Part shown: positions 1 through 10,850 of the stretch, piece by piece | Layout of the letters: each line of letters begins with the position of its first letter | How positions within the stretch are numbered: the stretch's first letter is position 1 | Source of the DNA: Apteryx mantelli | Lineage: Eukaryota > Chordata > Aves > Apterygiformes > Apterygidae | DNA: 64,000 nt | Direction: 5' to 3' | Assembly: GCF_036417845.1 (NCBI RefSeq) | Contig: NC_089980.1 | Coordinates: forward strand, 55,984,501-56,048,500 | Notes under the pieces: model-generated | The model's input: the letters and a program-made list of their open reading frames with translations, nothing else | Told to the model about the DNA's origin: nothing | Databases searched by the model: none | Position numbers and translations under genes: made by a program

Positions 1-763
1 TCTGGTGAAGAAATCTGGCACATTTTTGTTTCCAAACAGCATTTTCCTCTGAGCACAGCAAACAAGGAAGCCATGTTGGGAACAGCAATGGGACTTTCTT
101 CTTTGGTGTTCAGAGCTGCTGACAACTTTCACAGAAAGTCTAGGGCACATGAGTGGCTCCTCTTACCCCAGGGTCGGACACACTGGCAGAGCAGCGTAAA
201 GACACCTACACGGCTGCTACCCACCAGGAATCTCTTCTGTGGGAAAACGGGAGATACCAGTCTCTGGAGGGATAAAACTGATGCATCCTGAGCCCCAGTC
301 CCTGTTTCCAAACGAGCACTCTGGTCCTGAAGAGTGTGTTGAGTCACGCAAGTCCCTATGGGTGTTGTTACAGAATTACAGGCCAGAAGAAGATCAATTT
401 TGTTGTCTCTGGAGCCAGTAAATCCTCACCAGGCTATGGCCAACTTTGATGTTGACCCAGAGTAAGCAAATAAGCCAGTAAATAAAGTTTACTCTCCCCA
501 GGTGCTCACACTAACATCATTATTGTCTTAAATAATGTGGCCATCACATGCTGAAATGTGATTATTTTCTTTTTTTTTTGAACAACTGTTCAAAGGACTA
601 TGTTAGTATTATATATCTATCAGTTCACACCTATTATTTGCAGAATTTAGTGCATGTCCATCTACTTGTCATTAATTTAACCAGCCTTTAAAAAATTATT
701 TTTTCTTTTACACAGAAACCACAAACCAGACTGAGAGTAAACCAGCCCCCATTTCTTACTTAC
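1..763 (-). other. CAPN9 intron 5 (partial)
   Basis: Non-coding sequence following the exon 5 donor. I looked for the next calpain exon (catalytic-His KGHAYSVTG motif) on the minus strand and did not find it, so it lies further left. Nothing else was recognised. Confidence 0.6.
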
Positions 764-932
764 ATCGATAGAGCAGCCCACCATTGAGCATCTTTTCAGA
801 GCTTTTTCTAGGATTTCATAGAAATCATCAGGAGCCCTTTTAACCTCATACATTTCTCCTACTCCCCCAGTGAAATCTTCCATGGCTTCTATTGTACTGC
901 CTCCTTTCAGGGCCTCGTAGCTGCCGTTCAGC
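764..932 (-). CDS. CAPN9: CAPN9 coding exon 5 (169 bp)
   Basis: Encodes [40 protein letters not shown] and [16 protein letters not shown]. The donor is GAT|GTAAGT at 763 downward. [13 protein letters not shown] differs slightly from human ALKRGSLLGCFID, with Cys in place of Gly after KR. This is the last calpain exon inside the window. Confidence 0.96.
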
Positions 933-3900
933 CTGGAAAACACATGCTCACCATGAGACCTGCTTTTGAACCTTTTGAAGATAACTGTGCTTGAGTGCTT
1001 TCTCATGTGGGTGTAAAATCACAGCAATGTCACTGAAGTCAACAGAAGTACTCCAGAATATACCCGGGATGTATGTCAGAAGTATTGGGATCATTCTGCT
1101 TTCCGTGTTAATTCCATTTTTAATTCATTCATTCCTCCATATCCCTAAAGCCTGGGGGTTTTCTTTCATTAATGCCAGTTGTCAGGTTGGCAAAGATGGG
1201 ATATCTTTACTGTATCGCTGGCTTGCTACCTGCCAAATCAGTTAAAAATCGAGAGTTAGACAGAACCATCATTTGAGGTCTCAGTGGAGACACAAAGGCC
1301 AAGTTTCAGGCTTTGATCCAACTCCTATTGCAGTCAACTAGTTGTGCCTAGTGATGCGCTGAAGTTGGACCAGCTCACAGGAGACAGACATAGCACCTTT
1401 AAATCAGAGTGGCAGCAAATGCAAATGCCAAAAAAACCCCCAAAAAACCCCACTGGATAGAAGCTGCTAACTTGAACTGTGAATAATGTTATGTACAGTG
1501 TGGCACACCAGACTTACTTGGCATAGGCTTTCTCTAGCAAGGCACTCCAAAATTCATTGTGTTCAGCTGAGTGTAGGAAAACTAAGCGGCCTTTGAAGGT
1601 GGGTAATCGATCGTCAATCACGATGTCCAGCCACTCATTGTGTTGCCAAAACTATATAGAAAGGATGGAGCATGAGTTGGTTGACAACATATCATTTCCT
1701 GAAGCTAGCACACTGATGTCTGAGTGCTTTTAATTATCAGTTAATTACAATCATAGGCTTGCTTAGAAGGCATATGTCAGTCATCAGTTCCCCTTACACT
1801 GTGTGAGGTTGTTCTGAAGGAAGTGCAATCTGTAAAAGTCTTTTACGTTTAAGTAAAAGACTCAGATTACAAGTGTACAGCTGTATTGTAGTTCCTGATT
1901 TGGATAATGTCACTCACATGGTTGGTGACAAGTGGTCACCTTATAATTCAAGCCATCTTTATGACACACATGCACATTACAGACCCCAGTCCAACTCCTG
2001 ATTTATCTTTAAGGCCTTACATTGTAAATGGGGTTGGGGGGGGCCAAAAAATGTGAAATGATTTCTAAAGCCATATTTCTCTTTACAAAGTAGATGTGGC
2101 TACATGTGTGCCTGTGGAAGGCTAAGGTAGTCCTCTAGGCTGCTCCTCAAAATGCAAACAATAAAGTAAGTTTAGTGATTCCGCCTTTTTCAGTGTCTCC
2201 TCTGTAATAACTAATAATCCCACCACAAAACGGACCATGATAGGTAATGACCGAGTGCCCAGAAGTGTGTTCGTGCTGTCTTAGACATTCGTCTTACCTG
2301 GAAGTGAAATATTCCAGCATAATCTGGCCCAAAATTTTGATCTGGTGGCACCACCCTCGCTAATGTTTTTTCATTCAGTGTGAGAGAAGCGATGGCTGCT
2401 AACAGCCAGCAGTCACCTGTGAACTGAGAAGAAGGAAGAAACTTCATTTTTTTCCCTTCAAGTGGAAAAAAGGTGGTTCAAGGGCCAGGAGAGATGTTAT
2501 CCCAGTCAGCTGCCACCCTTGCTGAAATCCGAGAGCCTGTGCTCCCCAGGCGTGGTATCCCTGCCCTGCATGGCCAGGACAGACTGTTTGCAGTTTGGAG
2601 GCCCTGGTGGACATAGGGCTCCCTTGGTCTCACAGTATGTGCATGCGGGGATCCTTCATTGACCTTGGCTCCCACTGCCCTGGTATGATCCCTGGCACAG
2701 GTGGGATGTGTCACCCACAGGGAAGCTGTGGTTAGGGTAAGCTCAACAGTACTTCTTGCTTCACTGCTACTAGCAGCCCAAAAGAAACAACATCCCCTCC
2801 TCACCTGTGAGAATATTCCTGCTGCCCTGCACCGGGGTAGGCACCAAAGCCTCTGTCCGGGGAGTCACTCACCGAGATCCCCTTGACAGATGTCAGTTCT
2901 TGTGGCTCCTCCAACAATAAACTTGGGATCTTTAACAATGTCCTGGGAGAGCAGGAGAGGGACACAGAGATGATTTAAAACATGCCAGGGAATGCATCAC
3001 AGCCATTCTGAGCCCAGACGCGCAGCACAGTGTGACACATGAAATACGCTATCCTACAGCAGTGTAGCCACCATGAAAATGAGGTGGAGAATCCTTGCTA
3101 ATTAATTATAGAGTAGAGCAATTAAAGAATCAGTTAACCTCTTTTTTTTCCAAATTAGCTCACTGCTAATGAAAGGCTGACACCCTTTATTCACCTCCAG
3201 GCAATTGTTACAATATCCTAGTGCATCCTGGTCCAGAATCTTGAAATTAGGATACAGCCCTGGCTAATGGGTTTTTGTTTTTCTCCACAGCCTGGAAAAG
3301 CTAAAACTGGCAATTTTCCTTTAAATACAGTCTTCAGCCTTTTATTTACCTGTGTATAATACGTAGAACATACAGTGGCTGACAACCATGAGGCTATTTC
3401 CTCCTCAAGCAAGCAAACAAAAAAGGCGGACTCCAGCCTTGTTTGTTTTACAGGGTCAAGCTGGTTTTTAGTAGGAGTTGACACTACCCACCCTTGCGCG
3501 CTCAGAGATCAGAGGGACTGAGATATATGATCATGGTGGCATTAAAACTATTTTACAAGCATTCATTTGACTGTTTTAATTCAATTACAAGTACCACAGC
3601 TGGATAGGAAAATTACATTGGTAAACCACTAAATGTGTCTCTCTTCTCCCCTTTCCTATGGACTATAAATTGAATTGAAAAGATTGAACTCAATAGAAAA
3701 AAGAGGAGAAGGCCATCCAATATGTTGCTAGAGGAGTATGCCTTTATTTAATCAGTTTGCCCTGATACCCTATGGCAGATGCTACTGCACAAAGCTATTT
3801 TATGTAAGCAGCAGAAGCTTCTTAGGGGTGCATTTGCAAAAAAAAGAAATTAAACAGGGAAAAAAAGAACAGAAGAGCCTGTTCCATCTTTTAACCACTG

Positions 3901-6900
3901 CAATTGCCTAGAAAACATCGAGTTATTTTTGGCTTAATATCACTCTACTTTGTTAGGCCATTGGGGCAGGTTATTGATAGTCTTGCTTAGTTTCCTGTGC
4001 TGATTCATGAAGAATCTGCTACTGGCCACTGCTGAAGCTGTGACACTGTCCCAGATAAACCAGTACTGCTGTTCTTTAATTGCTGGGGACTTTGGTCCCC
4101 TTGTGATCTACCAATGCTCTTCAGGTGCTTCATCTCATGCTGGCCAGCAAAGCCTGGTCAGGCCCCAAAGCAAATGAAGCAGCCTGAAATTTTGGCACGT
4201 CAGGACATAAATTGCTTTGCCAAGGTTTTGTGGATGGCAATGGGCTAATATTGGTAGCAGGGTGGACAGCGTCTCTACTATACAAGCAGAGTGGCTATTT
4301 AGAGATGTTGTACTTGAGGATTCAGCAAAGCTACTAAATCTGTACTACACACTATTTGCAACAGGTCCCCATGACTGTTTAAAAATCTTTAAACAAAAAT
4401 ATTTTTTGGATGACCAGAGTTGCTTTAGAGCAGCAGCAGCATACAAAAATCATGCTGTGCCTGACTGCAGGAGGGATAAAATACAAGCATTTGCCAGTGA
4501 GCCAGAAGAAGAAATGTCAGCTCCGTTTCTTGCTTTCCTCATACCTGTTCAGTACATTTTATAGTAACCATCCACTTTCCATGAAGTGGTCATACACCAG
4601 AAGAGATGACCAGCATCATAGTAAACCGTGCCAAGTCAGTCACTCCATGTTTACACGAGCAAACTTGCCACACTTGATCCTGTTTGTGAGTGAGCTTGTT
4701 CCAGGGAAGTTACTCCTCCGTTAGGTAGCTCGGGCCAAATGGGGCAGTGTTCCTCCAAACGGCTGAAAGTCTTCGGAAGGGCTGAGTAGTTAAAGACCAT
4801 CTTGTGGACTGGGCAAGCAGAAGGGGAGAGGAGTACATTTGCAAACCACTGCCGAAGGTGTCTGAAGTGCCATTCCCTGCTTGACTCACAGAGGAGCCTC
4901 ATGTTAATTTAAGCTCTCTGCTTTGGATGTCCCTCACTCAGTGCCCACAACGCTGCTCAAAGGGGAGCTCAGGCTGTCCTGAATCCTCTCCAAATTGTGT
5001 AGATGACCTGGTCTTCTAGAGAAAAATCTGCAGATCCTTGTCAACACTGTTATTTAGGGGCTCTCCTACAAAACCCAGAGCATGGCAGGTCTAAATTTCT
5101 ATTGCATCCTTGCTAGAGTGGTGTGATGAGAATGGAAATGACCTATGCAATGTCACTTCGCACAGGAGTTTACCCAGGTAGGACATAGCTGGCAAATGTC
5201 TATCTATTAACCCAACTACAGAGTGCGTCCCATCGAGAAAAGGGACAAGTTAGGTATCTCCTGTCATTAATCTCACCTACAGACAGCAGTCCTAAGGAGC
5301 TCACTGCCTGTTGCCCCCACTACATACACACACCCCCACACACCCCTATATACATATATATATGTAGGTGTGTGTGCATGTGTGTGTGGGGGGGGGGGTG
5401 TAAGGGGAAAGGAGCTGGAAAGGAAGTGGTGGTGAGGTTGTGCCCTAGCCGCATTGCCCCAGGTGTGCTGGGGAGGAGGTACCGCAGTGCCCCATGTCCC
5501 CACAGCGCCACGCCAACAGAAACCAAACAGCACCTCCTCACTACCAGGCCCGCCTGCTTGTTAAATACACTCAGTCATGTGTAAACTGCACATGAACGAT
5601 AAGAAACACAGCTCCCTGCTCTCAGACATAAATCTAACAGCAGCTGATAAAGTAGCCGAGCTTTAATAACATGCCTTATTTTAGCTCCCGGGGAACATAA
5701 TTCTCATGGCAAGCACTGTATATAGCAGTTCCCAAGAAACTCCAAGGAAAGCTGACTAAGCCTATCAACTGTAAAATTTTTTTGAGCCAGTTCAGTAATA
5801 TTCCCCAGGCTTTCTACGCACCCTAAGGGCAGCCCAGTTTGAGCATCTGCTAGCCCTCCGAATCTGGCACTACGGGACCAGCACTCCCTCGTGCAAGTTA
5901 TGTTCTCTTTTAAAAAATGTAGCTCCATCGGACCAAACAGCTCTGTGTGCTAGCAAGGAACGAGATGAAAAGTCTTTCCACTAACACGGGCTTGACTGTA
6001 ACTCACCCAGCGCTGCAAGGGTTTGCTAGCTGGCTGCCAGGTTCACTGCTCCCCTGCAGCCGGCTCCTCGGGAGCAGGCTGTGCCCTATAATTAGCTGCT
6101 TTGGCTACGCCAGCCCTGCGTGTGGCTGCTCTCCAAACCCGACCTGCTGCCTGGGCCGCCTGTGCGTGTGTGTGCACCAGCATGCCCGTGTGTGCCCTGC
6201 CAAGGCTGAGGCCCTGGTGCCCACGGGGTTTGCGAGTTAGCTGTGCTCGCCCTGCAGGTGGGGCACACTGAGCCCGGACCAGCTGTAGCCCTGCTCACTG
6301 TTTTGGCAGAGCCCTCACCCCCGGTCCGCTGTGTGGCAGGAGCACTAACGCCCACTGCTTTCAGCATTAGATACCCAAACGCCTTTTTGGGCAGTTGAGC
6401 CCATTTCTCTTTTTGCACACGTCAGAGCAATATTCCTGACTGCCCATTAAATCAGCCGAAACCCAAAAGACAGCTTGGCCCCTGGGAAAGGACAGGCAGG
6501 AGAGAGGTGGCTCCTCCAGGGTGGAAGAAGAAGGTCATGTTGCTGCTTTAAACATTTGTTGTATCAAATGGGAGCCTTTGGTTTCTTCCCTGCACAGTGG
6601 CACGCTAAAAACACCCTTCTTGCTGCCGACAGCAGCCAGCTGCGAGCTGCAAGTGTGGACAGACGGCAACAGTTCATAGTGGAGGCTCTCGATCACAGGG
6701 ATGGAGGATTCAAGCACCAAAGAACGCCAAAACTGTTCATGGTTTTGCCTTCAGATGCTGCATCTGGAGCCTGATTTTGCATACAAATTAGAGTCTCAGC
6801 TCTGTTTTCCTCACTGAGGGAATACAGAAACATGGGAAAGGTGAGACTTCTGGGGATATGGCTTCAGGTCAATGCAGCTCATTCCCCCTCCCTCTTGTTC

Positions 6901-9900
6901 CTCCAGAGATCTGGGAAACAGCTTATTACACAGCTCTGCAGTTGACATATGGAAAAGTACTTTCAATCTCATATGTCTACAGCAAACAATAATAAAAAAA
7001 TTCAATAAAAAGGAATTTAAAGGATTTTGAATGGACCTGTTCAATGTTCTCTGATACACAAAAGAAAACCAAGCTCTATGGTTTTTGAATGTATGTTACA
7101 AAACTAATATTAAAGAGATTTTCAGACTGGATGGCATAATATTGTGCATCAGTGTTTTCAGCATGTTAAAAGACAAAATCCAGAACTAAACCTTGCATTC
7201 GCCTACACAATACAGTAATTCAAGGATTTGCCTGTGCAAGGAAATTGCCCAGAAGCAGGAAGGTGTAATTCTCATATTAGAGAGATGAAAAGAGGTGACC
7301 TATAACTCTCCTACCACTACCCTGAAGCTATGTTTCTTTTGACTCAAAGGAAAATAAATTACATCTCCTGGGTCTCTGACACACGTTTGTAGAGGAGGTA
7401 CATGGAGTTCTAAGAAAGGCTGAGGGGGAGGCTGCTTAAGTGGCCGTATTTAATTGGCCTTATGGTTTAAGCGGCCTTATTTTTGTGACTAGATTTCTCT
7501 ACCTGGCTCCAGCATGCAGATCCTATCATATTGATTGTCAGTGGCTGTTCGGATCAGGAGAAATTCTATTGCAATTCCTTCTTTACACCATGAATTCATT
7601 TGGCATTAATCTTATATTTGTCTTTCTTTTTGTTTGTTTTTCTTTCTTTTCCATTTTTGATTCTTTTCATTTCATTCGTTTTCATTTTTCATTCTTCAAC
7701 TGACATGTCTCTGACTTTCTTAGGCAGTGTAACTTTTAGAAATAAGTGGCAGATATACTGGCTATCCCAGCAGTTTAATTTAGATATAAATTAAGCAGAA
7801 GCAGAAGCAGAAGCAGAAGCAAAGCAAAGCAAAGCACAGCAAAACAAAGAAAAGAAAAGAGAAAATGAAAGAAAATGAAGAGAAGAGAAGATTCTATTTT
7901 AAGATACAGTTTTACAGGTTTCATTTATATTAAAAAGGGACAGCAAAACAAAATTACTAAATATCTTCCTGAATCTTAGAGCACTTAAGATTTATGCAGA
8001 GGGCTAGATATTCACCAGGTGCCAATCAGTGTAGCTCACTGATTGCAGTGGGAGATCTAGAGATTAGTGTTAGCTGAGGGTCTTGTTCATGCTGTATACA
8101 TACCTGTATACATGCAGATATACACATTTTAAACTAACGAGAAAGCCCTCTCTACCCTCATTACAAAAGATTAAATTCTTATTGGGTGTTAATCTGTGGA
8201 GAAACATTATTTGGCCCTGTAATTACCCATATTAATTGTGCTATTCTTCATCCAAGCTACTGTAAAATACTGGTAGGAGAGGCGGCAAAAATCAGTCACC
8301 ATGAAAAGCAGTTTGAACACACGTACACATACACAAAGGGAGGGCGCTTGTGATCACACTCGCAGGCTACCATGGTTTTGCCAGCTGAACTGTGGTACCC
8401 AACCTGGCACATGCTCCAGGCCTATATCCCACTTGCAAAGTAAAACTTGTCGATTCAAAATGGTGTTACAGAGCCTCTATTTTACTGCAGATCCTGATGG
8501 ATATTAGAGATGAAGCTGATTTAGCTTAAATGCTGAGGAGCCAGAGGAGAGCGTAGCTCAAACCTTGTCCTTATACATCCTCCCAGCCTCCCCTGAGCTA
8601 TGTTTCTTGTTGTGCTGCTCACAAAAGTTCACCTTTTTGCATGGTGGAAATTGGAGCCTAAAGGCACATACTGTTTCAGGTAATTTATTCATCCTGGCAA
8701 TATTCCCAGTTCAGCTTACAAAGATCCCAAAGGAGGAAGCAACAACAGACAAACCACTGCCCAGGTACCGCAGACAGCAACGCAGGAGCTCTCAGCTGCC
8801 ACCGGTCATGTCTTGGAGCTAAGTTTAATACTTGTGATCCCCAGCTGGAAAAAATGACAAACTGGCACCTAACGTCTGGCTAAAGGAAAGCCATTCTTCC
8901 CGATCTAGCGGAGCAGGCACTTGTACTTTGGACTTGCCACTGTGCTGCAGAATGGCTGCGCCACTTCGCTTTGCCGAAAGTACCCCAGCCCGGGAGGCAA
9001 AAGCAGTGGTGGCAGCGCAGGCGGAGAGTGCTCGCCCCTGCAGAGGAGAAGGGGAGAAGGGAAAGAGATGGAAAGCCGGGGCAGAGACCCAGAGGACTGG
9101 GCTTGCTGCCGCTGGTGTGCGTGGTGTCGGGGTGTCTCCTCTTTTCTCAGCTGAAATCTGTCCAGCAGTAATAACCTCACCTCTGCTCTGTAGTGGCACT
9201 GCATTAATGATCGAACGCTAAGGCCTAGTGTTGCAGACTAGGCCAAATTTTAAAGCCATTTTTAAGCCTATTTTTATTCTTTTCCTCTCTTGCTATCACT
9301 ATTGGTAAAGGAAAGTTTTCTATTAAAGGAGAAGCTTTCAGACCATGAAGAAAAAGAGAATAAATGTCTAAATCATTAACAAGGAAATGAAACGCAGCAG
9401 CAAATTTTTTGTGGCTATTAGATACAGAGTTAAATGGGCGGAAGGAATCTAGAGTGATGTTGGTTTTGTGATCTAAGAGCACATGACTAGTGAAACTTCA
9501 GGCTATTGTGGTGTTATTAATGATCATTATGCAAGATGCATTAAAAGATGCTCATCAAGCCCTTGGTTACTGCTGAATGGCTCAGTAACCTTGGTATGTA
9601 TTCATAATCTCTCAGTGCATTTCATGATGTCGGGAAGCGAGGAAGTATGAGAGTTTCATACTTTAAATATTTTGAATTTTTTTTTATATTTAACTTTAGT
9701 TACGAATTTCCCACATTAATGGCACTTGGTTTTTAAATGTTTATAACATCCTCATAATGCATTTTACCCTAAATTCCTTGCATGTCTCCTTATTTCCATC
9801 TTAACTTTGCTTTTGCCTGGCAATAATGTCCGAGAAAGAGCTGATTAGAAGTTGTTGGTACGTGTATATACAGGTATGCACACGAAGTGTGTCTGTATAA

Positions 9901-10166
9901 CAGGAAAAGAGAAGAAAATTTATATCCGATACTTTAAAAAGCAGCATACTCACCCCGGGCCTCTTCCAGACAAAGGGGACGGGTGGCTTTTCGCTGAAGA
10001 AGAGCGAGGCGTTGGTGGCGGGGAAGTCGGGGTCCTCGAAGAGCACCCCCCGGCGCCGGCACTCCCGCCGCAGTGCCTCATAGGTCTGCCCTGAGCTGTG
10101 CGTGGCCCGCGCATCCCGCGGCAGCGCCGGCTGCCGTGGCTTTGCCTCCTGGTACAGGTAGGGCAT
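764..10166 (-). CDS. CAPN9: Calpain-9 (nCL-4), 5' part of gene, coding exons 1-5
   Basis: Calcium-dependent cysteine protease of the classical calpain family; in other vertebrates it is enriched in the digestive tract and pairs with calpain-8 (family knowledge). Five minus-strand exons join in frame into residues 1-235: N-terminal anchor (1-71), then the first part of the protease core, with the oxyanion/nucleophile segment [15 protein letters not shown] carrying catalytic Cys97. The catalytic His and Asn, the C2-like domain and the penta-EF-hand domain would lie on exons left of position 1. Exons 2-5 are 70, 119, 134 and 169 bp, sizes I recall as typical of classical calpains, and every junction is GT-AG with matching phase. 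The start is the ATG at 10,166 ([10 protein letters not shown], like human MPYLYRAPGP). The neighbouring AGT gene lies head to head. Identity is very secure; absence of the 3' part is a window-edge effect. Confidence 0.97.
1518..1651 (-). CDS. CAPN9: CAPN9 coding exon 4 (134 bp)
   Basis: Encodes [39 protein letters not shown] and KAYA plus two bases of Lys. [11 protein letters not shown] and [13 protein letters not shown] are calpain protease-core signatures. The acceptor is TATATAG| and the donor AA|GTAAGT. Confidence 0.96.
2298..2416 (-). CDS. CAPN9: CAPN9 coding exon 3, catalytic cysteine exon (119 bp)
   Basis: Completes Gly95 and encodes [20 protein letters not shown] through YAGIFHFQ. 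Cys97 in GDCW is the nucleophile. The acceptor is TTCACAG| and the donor CAG|GTAAGA. Length and both phases match the calpain family, so the active site is intact as far as this exon shows. Confidence 0.96.
2873..2942 (-). CDS. CAPN9: CAPN9 coding exon 2 (70 bp)
   Basis: Encodes [20 protein letters not shown] followed by GDL plus one base of Gly95. The acceptor CTCTCCCAG precedes GAC and the donor is G|GTGAGT. The sequence aligns with human calpain-9 [20 protein letters not shown] and ends just before the catalytic Cys. Confidence 0.96.
5325..5400. repeat. Compound CA/TA/TG microsatellite with G run
   Basis: A CA-rich block is followed by TATATA, a TG-rich block and about ten G. The CA and TG halves are complementary around the TA centre, so the tract is a degenerate palindrome. 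It lies in CAPN9 intron 1. Confidence 0.85.
7612..7890. repeat. Pyrimidine tract and facing (GCAGAA)n / GAAA-rich purine tract
   Basis: Positions 7,612-7,700 are almost entirely T and C (TTTC/TTTG units). Positions 7,795-7,890 begin with four to five GCAGAA units, then AGCAA units, then GAAA/GAAAAT runs. The two arms are roughly complementary, separated by about 95 bp. Confidence 0.75.
9954..10166 (-). CDS. CAPN9: CAPN9 coding exon 1
   Basis: Encodes 71 residues from [10 protein letters not shown] to PFVWKRPG and ends in phase 0 at a GTGAGT donor (9,953 downward). It contains the calpain-typical THSSGQ and LFEDPDFPA stretches that precede the protease core. The ATG has G at -3. The exon lies in GC-rich DNA, and the frame stays open upstream of the ATG as far as 10,589, so the start rests on homology and not on an upstream stop. 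Confidence 0.95.
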
Positions 10167-10850
10167 GGCTTGGCTTGCCTGCGGACAGAAAGCAGTGTGC
10201 AAGATCCCTCTTTCGTCGCACCTGCCGAGTGGCAGCGCTAGCCCTCCCCGGCCACTCTGGATCGCAGGAGGGAAAAAGCCACCCTGAAAGCAAACAGGGA
10301 AGTGAAGCGGCCCGGCCCTGTGCCCCGGCTGCTTGGCGGGTACCTCGCCGTGCTGTGTGCCCTGCGCGCCAGGGCTGGGAGCGGCTGGGTGGCACCCTGT
10401 CCTCCCCCGGGGAAAGATGCTGTGCCCGCAGCTGGCAGGCACGCAGGAGCACCGCCCGGCCAGGAGCCACTGCCGTGAAACCCGAGCCGCACCACACCGT
10501 GGGCAAAAGCGGCAGCCTCCGCATGTTTGCCCTTTTTCCCACACCCCAGAGAAGTGGGACCAGCTTGGAGGCTGGCCCTGTTGCATCACATGTATGGGGT
10601 GACACCAGGGCTGAAGATGGGCTGGAAAGCAACTGTCAGCGGGGAGATGTAAAAGGGCAGGGTTGTTGCACCGAGGGTGGTCTGGCCGCGGGGGTAAGGG
10701 TGGTGGTAGCTAGTGGTGGGGACAAGTTTCACAGCCAGTCTAGCACAGATATTCCTCCGTGCCTGGAAAGGCGAGAGATGCCACCGTCTTGGTACAAATT
10801 AAAGTTCCTGCAATACAAAACACAGCCCTGAGCACAAACGCTGCTCAGTG
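10167..10850. promoter_or_regulatory. GC-rich region upstream of CAPN9 start codon
   Basis: GC- and CpG-rich sequence directly upstream of the CAPN9 ATG on the minus strand, probably holding the 5' UTR and promoter. No convincing TATA box was seen. A splice-acceptor-like string (TTTCTGTCCGCAG) ends 12 bases before the ATG, so the 5' UTR may be split by an intron. The assignment is inferred from position and composition only. Confidence 0.4.

Larger units (their letters stand above)
2943..9953 (-). other. CAPN9 intron 1 (about 7.0 kb)
   Basis: No calpain exon or other gene was recognised between exons 1 and 2. The intron holds a CA/TA/TG microsatellite with a G run at about 5,325-5,400, a pyrimidine-rich tract at about 7,612-7,700 facing a purine-rich tract at 7,795-7,890, and GC-richer patches at about 6,000-6,330 and 8,940-9,100. 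Open frames in these GC patches occur on both strands and look like chance. Confidence 0.6.

Noticed and set aside
1-763. Search for CAPN9 exon 6 in the left edge
   Set aside because: No complement of the KGHAYSVTG region with splice sites was found, so the exon is presumed outside the window.
10073-10831. 252-codon plus-strand open frame overlapping CAPN9 exon 1
   Set aside because: It is antisense to a firmly identified coding exon, in GC-rich DNA where several frames are open; no recognisable domain.
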